Source: CAXXXW01 sp963665555
GTDB lineage: Bacteria > Pseudomonadota > Alphaproteobacteria > Thalassobaculales > Thalassobaculaceae
Assembly: GCA_963665555.2 (NCBI GenBank)
Contig: OY762308.1
Location: 1,798,001-1,862,000, forward strand
DNA length: 64,000 nt
Reading direction: 5' to 3'
Positions 27,521 through 35,837 of the stretch are shown in pieces. The translations under genes were made by a program, and so were the position numbers. The notes below the pieces were generated by a model. The model saw only the letters and a list, made by a program, of their open reading frames with translations. It searched no databases and was not told where the DNA came from. Position 1 is the first letter of the stretch. Every line of letters begins with the position of its first letter.

Positions 27521-28336
27521 TCACTCCCTCTCCGGCGCGAGCAGCGGGCGGACGCGATCCGCGTTGGCGAGGAGCCAGTCCTTGTAATCGATCGCGCGCA
27601 AGGGCCGGCCGGGACCGTCCGTCGTAACCGCCATGACATCGCGGCTGCGATATGTTCCCCGAGCGGCGCTCTCGTACCAGCGTATCAACAGGTCGGCGCG
27701 GCCGTCCCCGGTCCAGTCGGCGCGGCCGAGATAGCCCGCGGCCCGATACCAGGAGTCGCGCCCCTCCCATTTGAACGAGATCGTGAAATAGTCCGGATGC
27801 AGCCGGTAGGCGGGAGGGTCGGCGCCTTCCTCCTCGGGAAACCCGTTCGAGGCGAGGATGCCCGCGGCCTGGTCGCGCAGGTAGACGGGGTCCGGCAGGT
27901 CTTCCCAGTGGCTGCCGCCGGGCATTCCCGGCACGAAGCGCAGGTCCAGCCCGTTCCAGATGTCGAGAATCGGGGCGGAGGGGCGGAAATCGTCGGCGCG
28001 GTAGGGTTCCGCCAGGGCGCGGAACGCCCACAACACGCAGGGGATGTATTTCCAACTCGTCCGCGATCCTTCCTCGTCGGGAAACTCCTCCGGGTCGTCC
28101 AGCGCGGCCGTCATGGCGCGGCAGTCCGGCGGCCGCAACCCGACCACGTCCGCCTCGGTTATGCCGGTGTTCCGAACATCCTCGTTCCACTCCAGGATGG
28201 ATTCGACCTCCGGCATGTAGCTCGGCGGCGTCCCGTCGGCGCGGGCGCCGGGCGCGAAACAGGCCGCGCCCAGCGCCGCGAGGAAGGCGAGGAGGGCGGT
28301 CAACGCCGCCGCCGGCCGGGTTGCGCGTTCGGCCAT
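27521..28336 (-). CDS. Exported protein of unknown function, paralogue 1
   Basis: 271-residue protein with a signal peptide (about residues 1-33, ending PGARA), so probably periplasmic. It is a close tandem paralogue of the gene just upstream: shared blocks include PCVLWAFRALAEPYRADDF, the LDLRFVP/MPGGSHW region, PVYLRDQA and the C-terminal KDWLLANADRVRPLLAP. The block DWTGDGRADLLI resembles a calcium-binding FG-GAP/VCBS motif. Two conserved Cys (PPDC and IPCVLW) could form a disulfide. It has about 30 extra residues after the signal peptide compared with its sister. Last gene of a three-gene run headed by a muramidase. No function is recognised; an inhibitor or immunity role is an inference from context. 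Confidence 0.75.
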   Translation of the reverse strand: MAERATRPAAALTALLAFLAALGAACFAPGARADGTPPSYMPEVESILEWNEDVRNTGITEADVVGLRPPDCRAMTAALDDPEEFPDEEGSRTSWKYIPCVLWAFRALAEPYRADDFRPSAPILDIWNGLDLRFVPGMPGGSHWEDLPDPVYLRDQAAGILASNGFPEEEGADPPAYRLHPDYFTISFKWEGRDSWYRAAGYLGRADWTGDGRADLLIRWYESAARGTYRSRDVMAVTTDGPGRPLRAIDYKDWLLANADRVRPLLAPERE

Positions 28337-28340
28337 CGCT

Positions 28341-29069
28341 TCATTCCTTCCCCGGCGCGAGCAGCGGGCGCACGCGATCCGCGTTGGCGAGGAGCCAGTC
28401 CTTGTAGTGGATCGCGCGCAAGGCCCGGCCGGGGCCGTCCGCGGCGATTACCATGACGTAGCTGCTGAGATAGGTCCCCAGGGCGGCGTCCTCTTCCCAC
28501 ACGATCAGCAGGTCGGCGCGGCCGTCCCCGGTCCAGTCGGCCCGCCCACGATAATACCCGAGCCGATACCAGCGATCGCGGCCATCCCATTTGAACGCGA
28601 TGTCGAAATGGTCCGGATGCAGTTCGTAGTCGGGCGGTTCGGCGCCTTCCTCCTCGGGAAACCCGCTCACGGCGAGGCGTCCCGAGGCCTGGTCGCGCAA
28701 ATAGACGGGTTCCGGCAGGTCTCCCCAGTGGCTGCCGCCGGGCATCCACGGCACGAAGCGCAGGTCCAGCCTGTTCCAGACGTCGAGCATCGGGGCGGAG
28801 GGGTGGAAATCGTCGGCGCGGTAGGGTTCCGCCAGAGCGCGGAACACCCACAACACGCAGGGGACATAGTTCCAATTCGTCCGCGCTCCCTCTTCGTCGG
28901 GAAAATTGTACGGATCGTCGAGCGCAGGCAGCAGGGCGCGGCAGTCCGGCGGGGCCAGCCCCGCCTCGCCGGCGCGGGCGTCGGGCGCGAAACAGGCCGC
29001 GCCCAGCGCCGCGACGAAGGCGAGGAGGACGGTCAACGCCGCCGCCGGTCGGGCTGCGTGTCCAGCCAC
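28341..29069 (-). CDS. Exported protein of unknown function, paralogue 2
   Basis: 242-residue predicted exported protein closely similar to the downstream paralogue over its full length. The start is set at GTG 29069 because VAGHAARPAAALTVLLAF aligns with the first residues and signal peptide of the sister protein; the frame is open for another 50 codons upstream, but that part lies inside the muramidase gene. It overlaps the muramidase 3' end by 37 bases and ends four bases before the sister gene, so the three are probably co-transcribed. The FG-GAP-like block DWTGDGRADLLIVW and both Cys are conserved. No known family was recognised. Confidence 0.72.
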   Translation of the reverse strand: MAGHAARPAAALTVLLAFVAALGAACFAPDARAGEAGLAPPDCRALLPALDDPYNFPDEEGARTNWNYVPCVLWVFRALAEPYRADDFHPSAPMLDVWNRLDLRFVPWMPGGSHWGDLPEPVYLRDQASGRLAVSGFPEEEGAEPPDYELHPDHFDIAFKWDGRDRWYRLGYYRGRADWTGDGRADLLIVWEEDAALGTYLSSYVMVIAADGPGRALRAIHYKDWLLANADRVRPLLAPGKE

Positions 29070-29635
29070 CGCCTCAAATACCGGGCTTCCGTCCGCCGAC
29101 GCGGACCGTGCTCGTCCTTGAAATCCATCAACTCGTCGTAGGCGCCCCACCAGTCCTGCTCCGTCACATAGCTCCAGAAACGAGGCGTCGCCCTTGCCAA
29201 CCCCGAACCGCGGTGCCAAGCGACCGAAACGATCACGGTCCGGACCGGGCGCGGCAATTCCGAGAATCGCTTGCGCGGCGGCCGCTTGCCCATGACGGCG
29301 CGGTTGTAGGCGCGCTCCAGGGGCTCTAGTATGCCGCCCCCGACAAGGCGGTCAAGCTCGTTCGCCTCGCTTTGCGAGATTGCCAGGGGGTTGGCCGTCG
29401 CGAAAAGGTCCGCCTCGGCCCGCCTGAGGCCGAGATAGGGCGCCAGTTTCTCCCGCAGGTCCGCCGGCACGCGGAGGCGTTCGAGTTCCGCCATGTCGCG
29501 TTGTCCGAGATCGACGCCGGTGGCGATCGTCACGCCGGAATTTTTGTAAACTTCCCCCTGGCTGTTTTTGGGGACATAGCCGTCGAGGCGCTGGCCGCCC
29601 TCGTGGCCGGAAATGAAGCTCCAATCGATGTCCAT
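29033..29635 (-). CDS. Pesticin C-terminus-like muramidase
   Basis: 200-residue lysozyme-like protein. The N-terminal block ISGHEGGQRLDGYVPKNSQG followed by SGVTIATGVDLG (33-44) is the signature of the pesticin/T4-lysozyme-like muramidases: E12 is the likely general acid, with D18 and a Thr of the SGVTIATG block near it. No signal peptide is seen, so access to peptidoglycan needs a holin, a secretion system or lysis. ATG 29635 is chosen because the motif begins there and a GGAGA stretch lies eight bases upstream. No phage or type VI genes are nearby. The two downstream exported paralogues are candidate protective partners. Confidence 0.8.
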   Translation of the reverse strand: MDIDWSFISGHEGGQRLDGYVPKNSQGEVYKNSGVTIATGVDLGQRDMAELERLRVPADLREKLAPYLGLRRAEADLFATANPLAISQSEANELDRLVGGGILEPLERAYNRAVMGKRPPRKRFSELPRPVRTVIVSVAWHRGSGLARATPRFWSYVTEQDWWGAYDELMDFKDEHGPRRRTEARYLRRWLDTQPDRRRR

Positions 29636-29856
29636 GGACACGGTCTCCGTCGGGCGCGCGGCCCGGCGGAGGCGCGGGGCGGCGCGCGAGCGTTGCGGGG
29701 GCATGGCCGGGCGCGTCCCGCGCCCGCGCCGCCTTCGCATCCCGCTTCGGCGTCGCCATGGGGGTTTTCGGGGAGGGGATCGCGGCGGCGGGCCTCCCGC
29801 CCGCCCGGCCGGCGCGTCCCGCGCCCGGCCTCGACCGCTCCTCGTCCGTGCCGCGC

Positions 29857-29885
29857 AACATAGACGCGCGGCGGGATAATTTCAA
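29857..29885 (-). promoter_or_regulatory. Predicted sigma-70-type promoter for the muramidase run
   Basis: On the minus strand TTGAAA (29885-29880) and TATGTT (29862-29857) are separated by exactly 17 bases, in a locally AT-rich patch about 220 bases upstream of the muramidase start. This is among the best promoter-like sequences seen in the window. Confidence 0.5.
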
Positions 29886-29935
29886 GAACTTTCAACCGAT
29901 TGTCCGGCTACGCGCGCGGCGCGCGACCCCCGAGC

Positions 29936-30071
29936 GGCGCCCCGGACTTGTTCCGGGGCCCGGCGGCGCCGGCTTCGAGAGAACGGGCGTCTTCGTTCGG
30001 CGACGGGACGCGACGCCCTCCCCGGCGGCGGCGCCCCTTCCCCTCCTGGCCCCCGGCTCAGGGCCGGGGCG
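29936..30071. repeat. Degenerate copy of the ~135-bp inverted-repeat element
   Basis: The left arm GCCCCGGACTTGTTCCGGGG and the right arm ending in GGCTCAGGGCCGGGGCGCC resemble the termini of the two elements at 59760 and 60569, and the overall length is nearly the same. The interior is only weakly alike. A further half-arm (GCTCAGGGCCGGGGC) reads into the last codons of the Ldh gene at 30074-30088. It fills most of the 440-base space between the Ldh gene and the muramidase. Confidence 0.5.
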
Positions 30072-30075
30072 CCGC

Positions 30076-31221
30076 TCAGGGCCGGGGCGGGCCGCCCAGG
30101 ATGTCCTCGATTTCGCGTTGGGCGAGGCCCGCCTCGCCGGCCGCGACGAGGATGTCGGCCCACGCCTCCTCGGCCAGCGGCAGGCCGTCGCGCAGGCGTT
30201 CGGCCATGACGCGGCGCTCCTTCTCGCCGGGGACCAGCACCTCCCCGCCCGGCGCGACCGGCCGCGCGCTTTTCAGGAAGGCGACATAGGCCCGCACCTC
30301 GCCGACGAAGGAGTCGTCCGAATGACCGAACGCCTCCGGCGACAGGTAGATCGAGAACATGCCGTTGCAGAACCGCCGCTTCGGCTCGCCGAGCGCGCCG
30401 GCGCAGCCCGAGCCGGCGAGCGCGCCGGCCATCATTTCCATCAGGAAGTTGAGGCCGGACCCCTTGTGCTCCCCGAAGGCGCGCAGCGCGCCCGGCCCGT
30501 TGGCGGGGTTGGGGAACGCGCCCTGGCGCGTCTCGCCGTAGAGCGGCCGCGGGTCGCCCGTGACCTCGCCGGTCTCCGAGACCACCGCGTCGGCCGGCAG
30601 CGGCTTGCCGCCCTTCAGCGCCACCAGCGCCTTGCCCTCCGCCACCACGGAGGTCGCCATGTCGAGGATTATCGGCGCCTCGCCGCCGTCCAACGGCACG
30701 CCGGCGCAAAAGGGCGAGGTGCTCATGCGCCGGTCGACGCCGCCGAAGGGCGCGACCAGCAGGCTGCCGCGCACATTCACCATGTGGATCGAGACCAGCC
30801 CCGCCGCCGCCGCGCGCTCGGCCCAGTCGCCGATCCGCCCCAGATGGCCGGAATTGCGCAGCGCGACCATCGCCACGCCGGCCTTCGCGGCCTTGGCGAT
30901 CCCGATATCGACCGCCTGCTCGCCGACGGTCTGGCCGAAGCCGTACTTGCCGTCGAGGACCGCCAGGACATCGCTCTCCATGACGACATCGACCGTCGCG
31001 CCGGCGACCTGCACGCCGTCGCGCAGCCACTGCGCGTAGCGGGGGACGCGGATCGCGCCGTGGCTGTCGTGCCCGCGCAGGTTGGCGCCGACCAGCCGGC
31101 CGGCGATGCGCGCGCCCTCCGCCCCGGAGCAGCCCAGGCCGGCGAAGGTCCGCGCGACCAGCGCCTCCAGCGGCCCGGCCGGGACATGGACCTGCCCGCC
31201 CGCGCGGCGCACCCCCGCCAC
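30076..31221 (-). CDS. Ldh-family (malate/lactate dehydrogenase type 2) oxidoreductase
   Basis: 381-residue NAD(P)-dependent 2-hydroxyacid dehydrogenase of the Ldh/YlbC/ComC family. Blocks seen are GHDSHGAIRVPRY (catalytic His), VALRNSGHLGRIGDWAE, STSPFCAGVPLDGG, ILDMATS and FGEHKGSGLNFLMEM. Relatives act on malate, ureidoglycolate or (R)-sulfolactate. The start is uncertain: GTG 31221 has GGGAG just before it, GTG 31212 is an alternative. It follows the aldolase gene by 17 bases in a minus-strand catabolic run with a 2-hydroxyacid dehydrogenase and RraA. Confidence 0.86.
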   Translation of the reverse strand: MAGVRRAGGQVHVPAGPLEALVARTFAGLGCSGAEGARIAGRLVGANLRGHDSHGAIRVPRYAQWLRDGVQVAGATVDVVMESDVLAVLDGKYGFGQTVGEQAVDIGIAKAAKAGVAMVALRNSGHLGRIGDWAERAAAAGLVSIHMVNVRGSLLVAPFGGVDRRMSTSPFCAGVPLDGGEAPIILDMATSVVAEGKALVALKGGKPLPADAVVSETGEVTGDPRPLYGETRQGAFPNPANGPGALRAFGEHKGSGLNFLMEMMAGALAGSGCAGALGEPKRRFCNGMFSIYLSPEAFGHSDDSFVGEVRAYVAFLKSARPVAPGGEVLVPGEKERRVMAERLRDGLPLAEEAWADILVAAGEAGLAQREIEDILGGPPRP

Positions 31222-31238
31222 GGCTCCCGCGCCCCGGC

Positions 31239-31991
31239 TCAGGACCGGACCTCGGCGACCCCGGACGACACCGCCTGCGTCAGCAGGCGCACATCGTTGG
31301 ACAGGGTGGCGAAGTCGAAGCCGGCCGCGTACATCTCCTTGATGTAGGCGGGAGTCATGCAGTGCAGGCCGGCCTTGATGCCGGCCGCCTTGGCGGTTTG
31401 CATGACATGAGCGATCGCGTCGCGCACCTTGCCCGGCTTGCGGTCCAGCCCCGGCGCCTCGCCCATGGTGATCGAGAGGTCGCTGGGGCCGACATAGATG
31501 CCCGTCAGGCCCGGCGTGGCGCAGATCGCCTCGGCGTTGTTCACCGCCTCCTCGGTCTCGATCATCGCCATCGAGACGATCTGGGCGTTCGCCTCCCCAT
31601 GGTAGTCGCCGTGGACGATCCCCGCGCGCACCGGCCCGGAACTGCGGTAGCCGTCGGGCGCGTAGCGGGTGGCGCCGACGAAGCGCTCGGCCTCCTCCCG
31701 GCTGTTGACCATCGGGCAGATGATGCCGAGCGCGCCGGCGTCCAGCAGCTTCATGATGATCCCGGCCTCCAGCCAGGGCACCCGGCACAGCACGGTCGCC
31801 GTGCCGCCCGACATCGCCTGCATCATCGGCACGGCGGTCGTGTAGTCGATCAGCCCGTGCTGGAGGTCGATGGTGATCGAGTCGAAATCCTGCCTGGACA
31901 GGATTTCGGCGGAGAAGGTGCTCGGAATGCCGAGCCAGCCGTTCAGGGCCGGACGGCCGGCGCTCCAGACCTCGCGAAGGCGGTTTTGCAT
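31239..31991 (-). CDS. HpcH/HpaI-family class II aldolase
   Basis: 250-residue metal-dependent aldolase. The pattern is typical: GWLGIPSTFSAEILSRQDFD, ITIDLQHG with catalytic His, CRVPW, GALGIICPMVNS, MIETEEAVNNAEAI (metal Glu) and GPSDLSITMG (metal Asp). The family cleaves 4-hydroxy-2-oxoacids to pyruvate and an aldehyde. It lies between the 2-hydroxyacid dehydrogenase and the Ldh gene, suggesting a sugar-acid or aromatic-derived 2-oxoacid pathway; the exact substrate is unknown. Confidence 0.88.
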   Translation of the reverse strand: MQNRLREVWSAGRPALNGWLGIPSTFSAEILSRQDFDSITIDLQHGLIDYTTAVPMMQAMSGGTATVLCRVPWLEAGIIMKLLDAGALGIICPMVNSREEAERFVGATRYAPDGYRSSGPVRAGIVHGDYHGEANAQIVSMAMIETEEAVNNAEAICATPGLTGIYVGPSDLSITMGEAPGLDRKPGKVRDAIAHVMQTAKAAGIKAGLHCMTPAYIKEMYAAGFDFATLSNDVRLLTQAVSSGVAEVRS

Positions 31992-32059
31992 CGGGGTTTC
32001 CTCTCTCGCGCGGGCGCGCGGGGCGGGTTTCGGGTTCGCTTTGCGGGCGGGCGCGGGCG

Positions 32060-33046
32060 TCAGCCCTGGAGCGTGTGGGCGTTGACGACGCAGTCCGGAT
32101 CGGGCCGGCCGTCGAACACGCGCAGCACGTTGTCCACCGTCTGTTTCGCCATCCGCTCCATCGACTCGACCGTGACGCCGGCGATGTGCGGGGCGAGCAG
32201 GATGTTGTCGAGCGCGAACAGCGGGTGGTCGGCGGAGGACGGCTCGTCCTCCAGCACGTCGAGCGCGGCCGCGCGGATCTGCCCGGTCGTCAGCGCCGTG
32301 TGCAGCGCGTCCTCGTCGATGATGCCGCCGCGGGCGCAGTTGACGATCACGGAAGTGGGCTTCATCGCCGCGAACTGGGCGGCGGAGAACATGCCCGTGG
32401 TCTCCGCCGTCTTCATGCAGTGGACGGCGACCGCGTCCATCTCCGGCAGCGCGGCGTCGCAATCCGCCACCGGCTCCGCCCCGCCGGCGCGGATGACGGC
32501 GTCGTCCACATAGGGGTCGTAGGCGTACACCTTCATGTCGAAGCCGCTGGCGCGCCTGGCGACCCGGCTGCCGATCCGGCCGAAGCCGACGACCAAGAGG
32601 TTCTTGCCCTCCAGTTCGAAACCGCGCGTCGGGAAGCGGTCCGCCCAGTCGTCCCGGCGCGCGACCGGGTCGTAGAACGCGATCTCCTTGGCGAGCGCCA
32701 GCAGGAAGGCCATCGCCTGCTCCGCCACCGAGACCATGTTGGAGTGGACGGCGATGCAGAGCGGGACGCCGCGCCGGTTCAACTCGTCCAGGTCGACCGA
32801 GTCGTAGCCGACGCCGTGGCGCGAGACCACCATCAGCTCCGGCGCCGCGTCCACGATCCGCTTGGTGATCGGCGCGACGCGGACGGTCATGGCGTGGACG
32901 CCCTCGGCCGCCGCCGCGATGTCGGCCTCGTCGGTGGAATCGCAGCGCACGATCTCCACGTCGTCCCGCGCCTCCAGCATCGCCATGCCGGCGGGGTGCA
33001 GGCCCTGCAGGACCAGCACGCGCTTCTTGTTCGGGGCCGTCGTCAT
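32060..33046 (-). CDS. D-isomer-specific 2-hydroxyacid dehydrogenase
   Basis: 328-residue dehydrogenase. The Rossmann motif GFGRIGSRVARR, the catalytic Arg region NCARGGIIDEDAL, the Glu in LDVLEDEP and the His in LAPHIAG are all present. It resembles phosphoglycerate dehydrogenase-type and (S)-sulfolactate dehydrogenase-type members. It would interconvert a 2-hydroxyacid and a 2-oxoacid with NAD(H). It lies between the RraA-like gene (15 bases) and the aldolase gene (68 bases) in the same direction. Confidence 0.88.
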   Translation of the reverse strand: MTTAPNKKRVLVLQGLHPAGMAMLEARDDVEIVRCDSTDEADIAAAAEGVHAMTVRVAPITKRIVDAAPELMVVSRHGVGYDSVDLDELNRRGVPLCIAVHSNMVSVAEQAMAFLLALAKEIAFYDPVARRDDWADRFPTRGFELEGKNLLVVGFGRIGSRVARRASGFDMKVYAYDPYVDDAVIRAGGAEPVADCDAALPEMDAVAVHCMKTAETTGMFSAAQFAAMKPTSVIVNCARGGIIDEDALHTALTTGQIRAAALDVLEDEPSSADHPLFALDNILLAPHIAGVTVESMERMAKQTVDNVLRVFDGRPDPDCVVNAHTLQG

Positions 33047-33061
33047 GGCCGGTCGTCCTCC

Positions 33062-33769
33062 TCAGTGGATTTCGGCCGAATCGGCCATGGCTTTCTTCAG
33101 GACCTCGACATCGAAGCCGGGCGCGCGCGCCACCTCCAGGATCACCGCCTCGCGCCGGGTCAGCAGGTCGATCGCGGCGGGCAGTTCGCGCACGCAGCGA
33201 CGGGGCACCACCACCGCGCCGTGGCGGTCGGCGTGGACGATGTCGTCCGGGCGGACCGACATGCCGAAGATATCGACCTCGCGGCCGATCTCGACGAGGT
33301 GCACCCAGGCGTGGCTCGGCCCCACCTTGCCGCCGAGAAGCTGGAAGCCGGGCGCGCAGGCGTCGATGTCGCGGAACGAGCCGTTGGTGACGACGCCGAG
33401 GCAGCCGAGGCCCCGGTGGATCGCCGTGTTGACCTCGCCCCAGAACGCGCCGAAGCCCGGGATCGGGTCGAGGTCCTGGATGACGGAGATGGAGGGCGCG
33501 GGATCGGCGGCGATCGTCTCGTAATAGGCGGCGCGCTTGTCGCGGGCCTGTTCCGGCGTGTCCTCGGCGGGCGTCATCGCGCGGATCGTCGCGGTGCGCG
33601 CGTAGCCGACGATGGGCGGCAGGGAGGGGTCGAAACAGTGCATGTGCTCGACCGTGAAGCTCTTGGTTCGGAACTCGACGCCGAGATGCTCCAGCCCGTT
33701 GCAGATCGTCGGCGTGTCCCAGCGCCTCAGCGCTTCCAGTTCGATGGCGGTCGGGTTCGTGTCGCCCAT
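33062..33769 (-). CDS. RraA-family protein (4-hydroxy-4-methyl-2-oxoglutarate aldolase type)
   Basis: 235-residue RraA-like protein. The blocks WDTPTICNGLE, GEVNTAIHRGLGCLGVVTNG and SFRDIDA (Arg and Asp for metal/substrate) and DDIVHADRHGAVVVPRR are typical of RraA/HMG aldolase members that cleave or decarboxylate 4-carboxy-4-hydroxy-2-oxoacids. It is not likely to be the ribonuclease E regulator in this context. The start is ATG 33769, from where the family likeness begins. It heads the catabolic run and diverges from the methyltransferase gene. Confidence 0.86.
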   Translation of the reverse strand: MGDTNPTAIELEALRRWDTPTICNGLEHLGVEFRTKSFTVEHMHCFDPSLPPIVGYARTATIRAMTPAEDTPEQARDKRAAYYETIAADPAPSISVIQDLDPIPGFGAFWGEVNTAIHRGLGCLGVVTNGSFRDIDACAPGFQLLGGKVGPSHAWVHLVEIGREVDIFGMSVRPDDIVHADRHGAVVVPRRCVRELPAAIDLLTRREAVILEVARAPGFDVEVLKKAMADSAEIH

Positions 33770-34191
33770 GCCCCGGGCCTCCCTGCGGTGTCGGTTCCCG
33801 GGCCGCGCGGCGCGGCCGGGCGCGGCCCTTTTAGCAAGCCGGGCGCGCCCCGGTACAGGCCCGATCCGCCCCGGCGCGGCCGGATCGCGGATGCGATGGG
33901 GGCGGGCGGCGATGGGGGCCGAGAAAGAGGGGGCGGGACACGGGCCAAACCTGGGCCCGGAAAAAAGCATTGACGCCCGCCCAATCCGCGCGCCATGCTC
34001 CCGACCACTTGCTCCCCTTGGGACTTGCCCGCAAGGGCCCCCAGGGGGTATTGCTTTTCAGGGGCCGGAATGATCGAGGAACCCGCGACCAAGCGCGCCG
34101 CGGCGGATCGGATCGAAGCGCGTCCGAAAGGCAAGCGCCCGCGTCATCCCGATCTCGCCGCCGACAATGGTTTCGCCCCGAAGGCGCGAGC
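33770..34191. other. Divergent intergenic region, 422 bases
   Basis: Separates the RraA-led catabolic run (minus) from the methyltransferase/endonuclease pair (plus), so promoters for both should lie here. Seen: a TTGACG hexamer at 33970-33975 without a good -10 partner, and a short hairpin CCCTTG/CAAGGG (34015-34020 and 34032-34037). No protein-like frame was recognised. Confidence 0.4.
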
Positions 34192-35097
34192 ATGATCCCG
34201 CCGGAGATACACCTCGGCGACTGTCTGGCCGTTACGCCGAATTTCCCGTCCGGGTCGTTCGACCTGATCTACATCGACCCGCCGTTCAACACCGGCCGGC
34301 CCCAGGCGAGGAAGCGCTTGAGAACCGTTCGCGACGATGACGGCGATCGGACCGGCTTCCAGGGCAAACGGTACAAGACCGTGTATCTCGGGGAATCCCG
34401 TTTCGACGATGCGTTCGAAGACTTCGCGGCGTTCATGGAGCCGCGCCTGCGGGAGGCCCATCGCCTGCTCACGGCCCACGGGTCGTTCTTTTTGCATATC
34501 GATTACCGGGAAGCCCACTACTGCAAGGTGATGCTGGACGGCATTTTCGGCCGGGACTCGTTCGTCAACGAGATCGTGTGGGCTTACGACTACGGCGCGC
34601 GATCGAAGCGCCGTTGGTCCGCGAAGCACGACACCATTTTCTGGTACGCCAAGGACCCGGGCCGATACACGTTCCGCTACGACGACATCGACCGAATCCC
34701 ATATATGGCGCCTGGCCTCGTCGGACCGGAAAAGGCCAAGCGGGGCAAGACGCCGACCGATGTCTGGTGGCAGACCATCGTGAGTCCGACCGGCAAGGAG
34801 AAGACGGGCTATCCGGCGCAAAAACCCATTGCGATCCTGAACCGGATAGTCCGGGTCCACAGCAATCCCGGAGACCGGGTGCTCGATTTCTTCGCCGGCA
34901 GCGGCACCACCGGCGAGGCGGCGGTCCGTAACGGTCGGAGCGCCGTTCTGGTGGACAGCAGCCCGGAGGCGATCCGGGTAATGTCCGATCGCCTCGCCTT
35001 CGCCAATCCGGCGATTTACGGAAGGGAAAGCCATGCCACGCATCGACGATCCGGAGGTCGGGATTTTGGCGACCTGTTCGAAGGCGCTGTGCGCTGA
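34192..35097 (+). CDS. Site-specific DNA methyltransferase (beta class) of a type II-like R-M pair
   Basis: 301-residue N6-adenine/N4-cytosine methyltransferase. The catalytic motif DPPFNTG is N-terminal (about residues 27-33) and the SAM motif DFFAGSGTTGEA is C-terminal, the beta order. Other blocks are GSFFLHIDYREAHYCKVMLD and YPAQKPIAILNRIV. The start is ATG 34192, where the homology begins (PPEIHLGDCLAV). The last 65 bases overlap the downstream endonuclease gene in another frame, a compact arrangement that ties the two products together. It diverges from a catabolic run. Confidence 0.88.
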   Translation: MIPPEIHLGDCLAVTPNFPSGSFDLIYIDPPFNTGRPQARKRLRTVRDDDGDRTGFQGKRYKTVYLGESRFDDAFEDFAAFMEPRLREAHRLLTAHGSFFLHIDYREAHYCKVMLDGIFGRDSFVNEIVWAYDYGARSKRRWSAKHDTIFWYAKDPGRYTFRYDDIDRIPYMAPGLVGPEKAKRGKTPTDVWWQTIVSPTGKEKTGYPAQKPIAILNRIVRVHSNPGDRVLDFFAGSGTTGEAAVRNGRSAVLVDSSPEAIRVMSDRLAFANPAIYGRESHATHRRSGGRDFGDLFEGAVR

Positions 35098-35599
35098 ATA
35101 TGAAGATTCGCGGGCGATTTCGTGGAAAGGCAGCCCCTTCGGCTGGATAAAGGCGGCACCGTCCAGAACGCGGGGCGCAGTTGGAGAGAAACTGGTCACG
35201 GACTATTTGACTCGCAAGAAATTCGATGTCGCCCCATGCGGGGACGGCGACGCCGATATAACCATCGAGAGCAATCGCGTTGAAATCAAGATGAACACAC
35301 TCTGGGCAAATGGCTCCTATGCGTTCCAACAATTTCGTGATCAGAGTTACGACTTCGCGGTGTGTTTGGGGATCAGCCCTTTCGACGTACATTGCTGGGC
35401 TTTGCCAAAAGAAACGATACTCGAACGCTGGGCGGCCGGCGACATCCGCTCGCAACATGGCGGGGCGGCGGGCGTCGATACGGCGTGGCTGCGGGTGCCC
35501 GTTCGCAGAATCCCCGTTTGGCTGAACGAGTGGGGAGGATCGCCGTCGGACGCCGTGAGGGCGATCGCCGAGATAACCGGCCAGGAACCTCTGCCTTGA
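35033..35599 (+). CDS. Putative PD-(D/E)XK restriction endonuclease
   Basis: 188-residue protein, GC lower than its surroundings. A PD-(D/E)XK-like site is visible: E52 in GAVGEKL, D75 in DADITIE and E84-x-K86 in VEIKM, followed by a Trp/aromatic-rich stretch. This and the 65-base overlap with the methyltransferase gene make it the likely cleavage partner. No specific named endonuclease family was recognised. The ATG at 35033 follows GGAAAG. The C-terminal part (WLNEWGG onward) is unlike known domains to the eye. Confidence 0.7.
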   Translation: MPRIDDPEVGILATCSKALCAEYEDSRAISWKGSPFGWIKAAPSRTRGAVGEKLVTDYLTRKKFDVAPCGDGDADITIESNRVEIKMNTLWANGSYAFQQFRDQSYDFAVCLGISPFDVHCWALPKETILERWAAGDIRSQHGGAAGVDTAWLRVPVRRIPVWLNEWGGSPSDAVRAIAEITGQEPLP

Positions 35600-35837
35600 A
35601 AGACAGCCCGGTAGCCGAACGGTATCCCATGGACCAACCTTTCCACGACGCGCATCTCGACCCGCGGGATTATCGCCCCAGGCGGTGAGGGGCCGGGCGC
35701 GCCGGCCCGCGCCGATCCGTTTCCCCTGGCGGACGAAAAGCGCTACGCTTCCCTTGCGCGGCGATTTCGCGCGCGAACGGAAGACGCGGGTCCGGTTATG
35801 CGCGGGCTTGCGCTCCGGCAATGGAGGGGGTTGCGAC

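Noticed and set aside
29033..29635. Muramidase as part of a prophage
   Set aside because: No holin, spanin, capsid, tail or terminase genes are nearby; the neighbours are exported paralogues and metabolic genes. A single lysozyme-like gene is not evidence of a prophage.
27521..29635. Type VI secretion effector-immunity locus
   Set aside because: No Hcp, VgrG, PAAR or adaptor gene or domain is visible, so a secretion system cannot be named.
34015..34037. Hairpin CCCTTG/CAAGGG as a terminator
   Set aside because: The stem is only six pairs with an 11-base loop and no T-run, and both flanking genes point away from it.
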